A stretch of DNA of 14,852 nt. Origin: JACVRW01 sp036407035 (GTDB lineage: Bacteria; Actinomycetota; Thermoleophilia; Solirubrobacterales; Thermoleophilaceae). This document shows, piece after piece, positions 1 through 5,975 of this stretch. Every line of letters starts with the position of its first letter. Positions within the stretch are counted from its first letter, which is position 1. A model generated the notes under the pieces. That model was given only the letters and a program-made list of their open reading frames with translations, did not search any database and had not been told where the DNA came from. The stretch covers positions 1 to 14,852 of the forward strand of contig DASXAA010000098.1 in the NCBI GenBank assembly GCA_036407035.1, read 5' to 3'. Both the position numbers and the translations under genes were made by a program.

Positions 1-12
1 GGGGACGCCGGC

Positions 13-479
13 GGAATTCCGGGGGTGGGCCGGATTCCGTCCAAATGGCGGACGCAAGTCGGCCCATCCCCGACCCACCCCTGGTTGCCCGCCGTAAACG
101 CCGAGCCCGCGGCAGCGCGGGCGGCGAAGCGCACGCCCAGGACGCTCGACCCGCCACGGCGCCGGCCCCGGCGCGGCCCCCGCCCAGTCGAGTGTCGAGT
201 TGGTTCCGCTCACGGGGACTAACTCGACAGTGGACCCGGCGGCAGACAGGAATCCGAGGGTGGGCCGGATTTCGACGCATAGTGCAACGGAAACCAGCCC
301 ACCCCCGACCGACGCCGAAGTGCCCACCGGGAGCGCCGGGCCCACCCCCTGGTTGCCCGTCGTAAGCGCCAAGCCCGCCGCAGCGCCCGCCGCGAAGCCA
401 ACGCCCAAGACGCCCGACCCGCCACGGCGCCCGCCCGCGAAGCGACCGCCGTAGACGCCCGGCCCGCCACGGCGCCGCG
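13..479. repeat. Imperfect intergenic repeat: two long copies and a short third copy
   Basis: No gene is supported in the first 495 bases; the stretch is built from a degenerate repeat. Copy 1 (about 13-171) and copy 2 (about 249-438) share, in the same order, a GGTGGGCCGGATT block (25-36 and 259-271), a CCCAYCCCCGACC block (about 63-75 and 298-310), a CTGGTTGCCCG block (81-91 and 349-359) and a 43-base block ending in CCCGCCACGGCGCC. The last block occurs three times (124-166, 392-434, 437-479). Each long copy also carries an inverted pair, GGGTGGGC (23-30; 258-265) against GCCCAYCC (62-69; 297-304). Open frames across it are Ala/Pro/Arg-rich and shift frame between copies, which argues against coding. 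It could be a dispersed intergenic element or a decayed low-complexity gene. Confidence 0.6.
194..228. other. Strong hairpin between the two long repeat copies
   Basis: The arms GTCGAGTTGGTTCC (194-207) and GGGACTAACTCGAC (215-228) pair over 14 positions, with two G-T wobbles, around a 7-base loop. No T-run follows on either side, so it is not a classic Rho-independent terminator. It sits exactly between repeat copies 1 and 2 and could be a transcript-end structure or part of a mobile palindromic element. Confidence 0.6.
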
Positions 480-495
480 TGCGAGCATTCCCCCC

Positions 496-1617
496 TTGGA
501 CACCCTCACCGACCTCCTCTCCAAGCTCGTCGCCATCGACTCGGTCAACCCGGCCCTCGTTCCCGGTGGCGCCGGTGAGGCCCGGATCGCCGCGTTCGTC
601 GCGGATTGGTGCCGCGACCGGGGCCTGCAGATCGACGTGATCGAGCCGGCGCCGGGTCGCCCCAGCGTGGTCGCCACCGCGCGCGGCTCCGGCGGCGGCC
701 GTTCCCTGCTCCTGAACGCCCACATGGACACCGTCGGGACGGAGGGCATGGACTCGCCGCATGAGCCGCGGGTCGAGGGCGAGCGCCTCTACGGTCGCGG
801 CGCCTTTGACATGAAGGCGGGCCTCGCGGCGATCATGCTCGCCGCGGCCGAGGCGGCGGAGCGAGGGTTGCGCGGGGACGTGCTCATGACCGCAGTCGCC
901 GACGAGGAGTTCGCCAGCGTCGGCGTCCAGTCGGTGCTCGAGCGGTACACGGCGGACGGCGCCATAGTCACCGAGCCCACCGCGCTCGAGGCCTGCGTCG
1001 CGCACAGGGGCTTCGTCTGGCTCGAGGTCGAGACGCGCGGTCGCGCCGCGCACGGCTCGCGCCCGGACCTCGGCATCGACGCGATCGCCAAGATGGGCGG
1101 CGTCCTCAGCGGCATCGAGAATCTCGGTCAGTCGCTCCGCGACCACAGCCACCCGCTGCTCGGCAGCGGCTCGATCCACGCGTCGCTGATCGAGGGCGGG
1201 CAGGAGCTGTCGAGCTACCCCGAGCGCTGCCTCCTCAAGGTCGAGCGCCGCACGCTCCCCGGCGAGGACGACGCCGAGGGCGAGCTGCTGGCGATCGTCG
1301 AGGGCCTCACGGCCGGCGACCCCGACCTGGCGGCGGCCGTGCGCACCACGCTCGTCCGGCCGCCGTTCGAGGCCGACCCGGACGAGGAGATCGTCCGGCT
1401 CGTCCGCCGCCACGGGACCGAGGACGGCGCCGAGCCCCCGCTCACGGGGCACGCCGCCTGGATGGACGCCGCGTTCCTGTCCGCGGCGGGGATCCCGACG
1501 GTCGTGTACGGCCCTGGCGGCGAGGGCGCCCACGCCGAGGTCGAGTGGGTCGACCTGGAGCAGACGCGGCGCTGCGCCCAGACGGTCGTCGCCACGGCGG
1601 CCGACTTCTGCTCGTAG
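496..1617 (+). CDS. M20 family metallopeptidase/deacylase (ArgE/DapE/CPG2 type)
   Basis: A 373-residue zinc-dependent amidohydrolase of the M20 family, which hydrolyses N-acyl amino acids or small peptides in the cytoplasm; the substrate cannot be told from sequence. The di-zinc motifs are visible: H76-x-D78 in NAHMDTV, D105 in GRGAFDMK, the catalytic pair E137-E138 in ADEEF, E160 in TEPT, and H346 in GAHAEVEW near the C-terminus. H186 in AAHGSRP lies in the lid/dimerisation domain, as in other members. Length is normal for the family. The TTG start at 496 is chosen because the N-terminus LxxLVAIDSVNP is the usual M20 opening; no clear ribosome site precedes it. ArgE, DapE and carboxypeptidase G2 subfamilies cannot be separated here, and the neighbours give no pathway clue. 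Confidence 0.9.
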   Translation: MDTLTDLLSKLVAIDSVNPALVPGGAGEARIAAFVADWCRDRGLQIDVIEPAPGRPSVVATARGSGGGRSLLLNAHMDTVGTEGMDSPHEPRVEGERLYGRGAFDMKAGLAAIMLAAAEAAERGLRGDVLMTAVADEEFASVGVQSVLERYTADGAIVTEPTALEACVAHRGFVWLEVETRGRAAHGSRPDLGIDAIAKMGGVLSGIENLGQSLRDHSHPLLGSGSIHASLIEGGQELSSYPERCLLKVERRTLPGEDDAEGELLAIVEGLTAGDPDLAAAVRTTLVRPPFEADPDEEIVRLVRRHGTEDGAEPPLTGHAAWMDAAFLSAAGIPTVVYGPGGEGAHAEVEWVDLEQTRRCAQTVVATAADFCS

Positions 1618-1691
1618 GCCATCTCGCTATGGTCTTGGACGGGATGGCGCAGACGCGCACGCTTATGCGTGAGCGCGAGGAGCAACGTCGA

Positions 1692-2366
1692 GTGAATGCC
1701 CGCACGCTTGTCATCGCAAGTGTGGCGTCGGCCACGGCCGCCCTCGTCGTCTCACAGCTCTGGATCGCCGGCACGTGGATTGCCGCGGCGCTCACCCCTG
1801 TCATCGTCGCGCTGGTCAGCGAGGGGCTGAACCGGCCGACCGAGCGCATCGCCCGGGCGATGACCGCCGACCGCACGGCCGTCTACGCGCCGCCGGAGGA
1901 GTACGAGACCCATCGCGAGCCGAAGGACGCCCCCTTCCCGCGCGACCCCGAGCCGCGCCGCTTCCAGCGCGAGCCGGGCCCTGTCCACGTGTACGGCCGC
2001 CCGAGCCGCCGGCGCCGCAAGCTGGCCGTGGGCGCCGTGATCGCCACGGCGCTGGCCGCGTTCGGGATCGCGTTCGGCGCGATCACGGTCGCCGAGGTGA
2101 TCGGCGGCCGCTCGATCGCCCACAGCGATCGCCACACAACGTTCCTCGGCGGGCACAGGGACAGGAGCAACAGCTCGACCGAGGAGAAGAATCGGCAGCA
2201 GACGACGCCGGCCGAGACGAACACGACCCCCCAGCAGACCACCCCGCAGACGACGCCGCAGACGACGACCCCGAACACCACGACGACGCCGCCCACCCAG
2301 ACCGCCCCGCAGGCGCCCGCGCCCCAGGCGGCGCCGCCAACGCAGACGACCCCGGCGCAGCCGTAG
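1692..2366 (+). CDS. Membrane protein of unknown function with Thr/Pro/Gln-rich C-terminal tail
   Basis: About 224 residues. The GTG at 1692 is chosen because AGGAG (1678-1682) stands 9 bases upstream; longer in-frame starts at 1629 and 1644 have weaker signals. Residues about 5-47 form one long or two short hydrophobic segments ending in a VALVSEGLNRPTERIA stretch. A basic, proline-containing region follows, then another membrane segment (about 110-136) after an RRRRK cluster. The rest is low-complexity Thr/Pro/Gln/Asn (about 165-224), encoded by near-repeats of PQTT codons at 2230-2270. By the positive-inside rule the basic linker should be cytoplasmic and the tail outside, where such tails act as wall-spanning spacers. 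I do not recognise the function. It lies 74 bases after the peptidase gene. Confidence 0.75.
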   Translation: MNARTLVIASVASATAALVVSQLWIAGTWIAAALTPVIVALVSEGLNRPTERIARAMTADRTAVYAPPEEYETHREPKDAPFPRDPEPRRFQREPGPVHVYGRPSRRRRKLAVGAVIATALAAFGIAFGAITVAEVIGGRSIAHSDRHTTFLGGHRDRSNSSTEEKNRQQTTPAETNTTPQQTTPQTTPQTTTPNTTTTPPTQTAPQAPAPQAAPPTQTTPAQP

Positions 2367-2368
2367 TC

Positions 2369-2393
2369 GTTTCCTCCCCCGCCCGCCGGGTAC
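2369..2393 (+). promoter_or_regulatory. Candidate SigB/SigF-type promoter for the Cys-rich protein gene
   Basis: GTTT (2369-2372), a 15-base spacer and GGGTAC (2388-2393) closely match the GTTT-N14-16-GGGTAT/C consensus of actinobacterial general-stress sigma factors. The -10 element ends 28 bases before the ATG at 2422, leaving room for a short leader that contains the AGGAGG ribosome site (2411-2416). Confidence 0.55.
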
Positions 2394-2421
2394 CTCCGCC
2401 GAAGGCGACCAGGAGGACCCA

Positions 2422-2661
2422 ATGGCCACTTGCGAGGTCTGCGGCAACGAGTACGACAAGTCGATGGAGATCAAGGTGCGCGGCGAGACGCACGTGTTCG
2501 ACAGCTTCGAGTGCGCGATCCACGCCGTCGCGCCCACGTGCGCCCACTGCGGCTGCAGGATCATCGGCCATGGCATCGAGGCGGGCGACTCCATGTACTG
2601 CTGCGCCCACTGCGCCCAGGAGTCGGGCGTGTCGGAGGCGCGCGACCGCGTCCAGGCGTAA
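2422..2661 (+). CDS. Small Cys/His-rich metal-binding protein, prokaryotic metallothionein-like
   Basis: A 79-residue cytoplasmic protein with nine cysteines and several histidines: C4-x2-C7, C31 with H34, C40-x2-C43-x-C45, H50, C60-C61 and H63-C64. The order CxHCxC ... YCCAHCA resembles the zinc-binding core of cyanobacterial SmtA-type metallothioneins, while the first half (CEVCGNxYDK ... VFDSFECA) looks like a zinc ribbon/YHS-like segment. The likely role is binding Zn or other soft metals. The start is firm: AGGAGG at 2411-2416 lies 5 bases from the ATG. A stress-type promoter precedes it and a CDF metal exporter follows 57 bases after its stop, which fits metal homeostasis. A zinc-ribbon regulatory role is the main alternative. 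Confidence 0.8.
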   Translation: MATCEVCGNEYDKSMEIKVRGETHVFDSFECAIHAVAPTCAHCGCRIIGHGIEAGDSMYCCAHCAQESGVSEARDRVQA

Positions 2662-2718
2662 CCGCGCCGCCGGGTCGCGGGCACAGCCCCGGCCCGCCAG
2701 GTGAGACGATCCGTGGCG

Positions 2719-3636
2719 ATGGCCCACTCGCACGGGCACATGAACCACGGGCACCACGCCGACAGCCGCCGGCTGGGGATCGCGTTCGCGCTGATCCTGG
2801 GCTTCATGGCGGTCGAGGTGGTCGCCGGCCTGCTCGCCGACTCCCTCGCGCTGCTCTCCGACGCGGCGCACATGCTCACGGACGCCGGTGCCATCGGCCT
2901 CGCCCTGCTGGCGGCCCGCCTCGCCCGCCGGCCCGCCGGCGGCGGCTTCACGTTCGGCCTCCGCCGCGCCGAGATCCTCTCCGCGCAGGTCAACGGCGCG
3001 ACCCTCGTCGCGCTCGCCGCCCTCGTCATCTTCGAGGGCGTCCGCCGGCTGGTGGACCCGCCGGACGTGGCCGGCGGCACCGTGCTGGCCGTCGCGCTCG
3101 GCGGAATCGTCGTGAACGTGGCCGCGACGGTCACCCTCTCCGGCGCCGACCGCCGCAGCCTGAACGTGGAGGGCGCCTTCCAGCACGTACTGACCGACCT
3201 GTTCGCGTTCATCGCCACGGCCGTCGCGGGCGCGGTGATCATCGCCACCGGCTGGGGTCAGGCCGACGGGATCGCCGCGCTGATCGTGGCGGCGCTGATG
3301 CTGCGCTCCGGGTACGGCCTGCTGCGCGACTCCGGGCGCATCCTCTTGGAAGCCGCCCCGCGCGGGCTCGATCCGGAGCAGATCGGCAACGCGCTCGCCG
3401 CCGAGCACCACGTGATCGAGGTGCACGACCTGCACGTGTGGGAGGTCAGCTCGGGCTTCCCGTCGCTGTCGGCGCACGTTGTGGTGCGCCCCGGCTGCGA
3501 CACCCAATCCCACCGGCGCCAGCTCGCCGAGCTGCTGCGCGACCGCTTCGGGATCGAGCACAGCACGCTCCAGGTCGAGGCGGCGCACGAGGGCCCGCTC
3601 GAGATAGAGCCGCTGAAACCGGGCAAGGGCGCTTAG
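2719..3636 (+). CDS. Cation diffusion facilitator, CzcD-like zinc exporter
   Basis: A 305-residue inner-membrane antiporter of the CDF family that exports Zn2+ (possibly Cd2+ or Co2+) in exchange for protons. A His-rich N-terminus (MAHSHGHMNHGHH) precedes six predicted membrane helices. The transport site has the zinc-type arrangement, H51-x3-D55 in helix 2 and H156-x3-D160 in helix 5. The cytoplasmic C-terminal domain (about 215-300) carries the conserved HVIEVHDLHVWEV stretch. The ATG at 2719 gives the usual His-rich start; in-frame GTGs at 2701 and 2713 are alternatives. It follows the Cys-rich metal-binding protein and lies 7 bases before the LigD phosphoesterase gene, so it is probably cotranscribed with the repair genes. 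Confidence 0.92.
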   Translation: MAHSHGHMNHGHHADSRRLGIAFALILGFMAVEVVAGLLADSLALLSDAAHMLTDAGAIGLALLAARLARRPAGGGFTFGLRRAEILSAQVNGATLVALAALVIFEGVRRLVDPPDVAGGTVLAVALGGIVVNVAATVTLSGADRRSLNVEGAFQHVLTDLFAFIATAVAGAVIIATGWGQADGIAALIVAALMLRSGYGLLRDSGRILLEAAPRGLDPEQIGNALAAEHHVIEVHDLHVWEVSSGFPSLSAHVVVRPGCDTQSHRRQLAELLRDRFGIEHSTLQVEAAHEGPLEIEPLKPGKGA

Positions 3637-3643
3637 GAAAACA

Positions 3644-4129
3644 GTGCCCCGATTCGTCATCCAGCAGCACCAGGCGCGCAGCCTCCACTACGACTTCCGG
3701 CTCGAGATCGGCGGCGCCTTCGCGTCCTGGGCGGTCCCGAAGGGGCCCTCCACCGACCCGCGCGACAAGCGCCTGGCGATGCGCGTGGAGGACCACTCGA
3801 TCGGCTGGGGCGACTTCGAGGGGACGATCGAGCCCGGCCAGTACGGCGCCGGGGCCGTGATCGTCTGGGACAGGGGCACCTACCGGAACCTCTCCGACAC
3901 GGCGCTCGAGGATGGCCTGCGCGACGGGCACCTGAGCTTCTGGCTCGAGGGTGAGAAGCTGCGCGGCGGCTGGTCGCTGCGGCGGACCGGCGCCGAGCGC
4001 GACCGCGAGAAGTGGCTGCTGGTCAAGCGGCGCGACAAGGAGGCCGACGCTCGCCGCAACCCCGTGAGCACGCAGCGGGAGTCGGTGGTCAGCGGGCGCA
4101 CGATCGAAGAGGTCGGCGGCGGCGAATGA
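3644..4129 (+). CDS. Stand-alone LigD 3'-phosphoesterase domain protein
   Basis: A 161-residue, Mn2+-dependent end-healing enzyme that trims 3'-phosphate and 3'-ribonucleotide ends before ligation in bacterial end joining. The family signature is intact: Q7-Q8-H9, H15, D17, R19 (SLHYDFRLE) and H51 in EDHSIGWGDFEG; the H9-to-H51 spacing equals that of H42-H84 in Pseudomonas LigD. W55 stands where Pseudomonas LigD has Y88, a residue reported as functionally important; I recall this from the literature and have not checked it. The protein starts close to the first motif, so it lacks the N-terminal arm of the fused enzyme. GTG start, with AGGAAA overlapping the previous stop as ribosome site. Its stop overlaps the ligase start by 4 bp. 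Confidence 0.9.
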   Translation: MPRFVIQQHQARSLHYDFRLEIGGAFASWAVPKGPSTDPRDKRLAMRVEDHSIGWGDFEGTIEPGQYGAGAVIVWDRGTYRNLSDTALEDGLRDGHLSFWLEGEKLRGGWSLRRTGAERDREKWLLVKRRDKEADARRNPVSTQRESVVSGRTIEEVGGGE

Positions 4130-5061
4130 TCGAGCCCATGAAGGCCGTACTCAGCGACGAGCCCTTCTCCGATCCGAACTGGATCTTCGAATCGAAGCTC
4201 GACGGCGTGCGCTGCCTGGCCGACCGCAGGGACGGCGCGGTCGAGCTGGTCTCGCGCACCGGCAGGCGGATGAGCTCGTCCTACCCCGAGCTGGTGGAGG
4301 CGCTCGAGGCCGAGGAGCGCAAGGACTTCCTCGTGGACGGCGAGATCGTCGCCTTCGCGCACGGCGTCACGAGCTTCTCCCGCCTCCAGCGGCGCATGCA
4401 GCTGTCCGACCCCGACGCGGCGCGCCGCACCGGCGTCGCCGTGTACCTGTACGTGTTCGACGTCCTCCGCCTCGACGGCCGCGACACGCGCGACCTCCCG
4501 CTGCGCAAGCGCAAGGCCGAGCTGCGCAGGGCGCTCGACTTCCACGGCCCGGTGCGCTTCGTGCGCCACCGCAACGAGCACGGCGAGCGCTTCTACCGCG
4601 AGGCGTGCAAGCGCGGCCTCGAGGGGCTGATCGCGAAGCGTGCCGACAGCCCGTACCGCTCGACCCGCTCACGCGACTGGCTGAAGCTCAAGTGCACGGC
4701 CGAGCAGGAGCTGGTGATCGGGGGCTTCACCGCCCCGAAGGGCTCGCGCACGGACTTCGGCGCGCTGCTGGTCGGTTACTACGAGGACGGCGACCTGCGC
4801 TACGCGGGCAAGGTCGGCACGGGCTTCGACCACCGCACGCTCGCGTCGCTCGGCAAGCAGCTGGGCTCGCTCGAGCAGGACGAGCCGCCGTTCGCCGACG
4901 TCCACCCCATCCCGGCGGGCACCCACTGGGTGAGGCCGGAGCTGGTAGCGCAGATCGGCTTCGGCGAGTGGACCCGCGACGGCCGCCTGCGCCACCCCCG
5001 CTACCTCGGCCTTCGCGACGACAAGCGGGCGCGCGAGGTCGTCCGCGAGCGGCCGCGATGA
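4126..5061 (+). CDS. ligD: ATP-dependent DNA ligase, LigD ligase domain
   Basis: A 311-residue ATP-dependent ligase corresponding to the LIG module of LigD, which seals double-strand breaks in bacterial non-homologous end joining. Nucleotidyltransferase motifs in order: motif I ESKLDGVR with the AMP-accepting K24, motif III VDGEIVAF with E73, motif IV EGLIAKR with K171, and motif V DWLKLKC (K187, K189). An OB-fold domain follows from about residue 195 (ELVIGGFTAPKGSR ... LRYAGKVGTGF). The ATG at 4126 overlaps the phosphoesterase stop (ATGA), and the gene ends with the same 4-bp overlap into the polymerase gene, so all three are translationally coupled. A LigC-type ligase is a less likely reading, given the flanking PE and POL genes. 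Confidence 0.93.
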   Translation: MIEPMKAVLSDEPFSDPNWIFESKLDGVRCLADRRDGAVELVSRTGRRMSSSYPELVEALEAEERKDFLVDGEIVAFAHGVTSFSRLQRRMQLSDPDAARRTGVAVYLYVFDVLRLDGRDTRDLPLRKRKAELRRALDFHGPVRFVRHRNEHGERFYREACKRGLEGLIAKRADSPYRSTRSRDWLKLKCTAEQELVIGGFTAPKGSRTDFGALLVGYYEDGDLRYAGKVGTGFDHRTLASLGKQLGSLEQDEPPFADVHPIPAGTHWVRPELVAQIGFGEWTRDGRLRHPRYLGLRDDKRAREVVRERPR

Positions 5062-5942
5062 GGGTCGAGGTCTCGCGTCCAGAGAAGGTGATGTTCCCGG
5101 ACGACGGGATCACGAAGGGCGACCTCGTCGGCTGGTACGAGCGCGCCGCCGAGTGGATGCTGCCGCACATCAGGGGTCGGCCGGTGAGCATGCAGCGCTT
5201 CCCCGACGGCATCGGCCGGCACGGCTTCTTCCACAAGGACGTGCCGGACCACTTCCCGGACTGGATCGAGCGCGTGGAGGTGCCGAAGTCGGGCGGCACG
5301 GTCACGCACGCGGTCGTGACGAGCGCGGACGCGCTCGTGTACCTGGCAAACCAGGCGTGCATCACGCCGCACGTCTGGCTGAGCCGCGAGGACCGCCTCG
5401 ACCGGCCCGACCGGATGGTGTTCGACCTCGACCCGCCGGGGTCGGACTTCGGCGCTGTGCGGCGGGCAGCCCGCGCCCTCGGCGACCTGCTCGACGAGCT
5501 CGAGCTGCCGCGGTTCGCGATGGTCACCGGATCGCGCGGCATCCACGTGTGGGTGCCGCTGCGGCGCAACGCGGTCTTCGACGACGTGCGGGACTTCGCC
5601 CGCGACGTCGGGCGGCTGATGACGGACCGCCACCCCGGCGACCTCACGATGGAGCACCGCAAGGCGAAGCGCGGCGGGCGCATCTTCGTGGACGTGGGAC
5701 GAAACGCGTACGCCCAGACCGCGGTGCCGCCGTACGCCGTGCGGCCGCGCAGGGGGGCGCCGGTCGCGATGCCGATCGAGTGGCGGGAGCTGAGCGACTC
5801 CCGGCTGCGGCCCGACCGCTGGACGCTCACCTCGGCGCCGCGGCGGCTCGCGGCGAAGGGGGACGCGTGGGCGGAGATCGCGTCGCACGCGCGCGGGCTC
5901 TCGAAGGCGCGCAAGCTGCTCGACCGCCTGTTCGCGGAATAG
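5058..5942 (+). CDS. ligD: LigD polymerase/primase domain protein (archaeo-eukaryotic primase type)
   Basis: A 294-residue Mn2+-dependent primase-polymerase equal to the POL module of LigD, which adds ribo- or deoxynucleotides at broken ends during end joining. Metal-binding aspartates are visible in MVFDLDPP (D123 and D125) and in IFVDVGRN (D212), with the nucleotide-binding GSRGIHVWVPL motif (H163) between them. The N-terminal RPEKVMFPDDGITKGDLVGWY and the FFHKDVPDHFPDW segment are typical of this family. Length matches the stand-alone POL domain. The ATG overlaps the ligase stop by 4 bp. In many bacteria the three modules are one polypeptide; here each is a separate gene in the order PE, LIG, POL. 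No Ku gene is in the window. Confidence 0.93.
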   Translation: MRVEVSRPEKVMFPDDGITKGDLVGWYERAAEWMLPHIRGRPVSMQRFPDGIGRHGFFHKDVPDHFPDWIERVEVPKSGGTVTHAVVTSADALVYLANQACITPHVWLSREDRLDRPDRMVFDLDPPGSDFGAVRRAARALGDLLDELELPRFAMVTGSRGIHVWVPLRRNAVFDDVRDFARDVGRLMTDRHPGDLTMEHRKAKRGGRIFVDVGRNAYAQTAVPPYAVRPRRGAPVAMPIEWRELSDSRLRPDRWTLTSAPRRLAAKGDAWAEIASHARGLSKARKLLDRLFAE

Positions 5943-5975
5943 CGGCCGTTCCGCGTGGGACACTGGGCGTCGCCG

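Noticed and set aside
25..454. Short plus-strand open frames in the first 450 bases
   Set aside because: They are low-complexity Pro/Ala/Arg frames that follow the repeat copies in different frames, without ribosome sites or recognised domains.
2083..3660. A 525-codon open frame on the minus strand
   Set aside because: It is antisense to the Cys-rich protein and CDF genes, whose motifs and ribosome sites are convincing.
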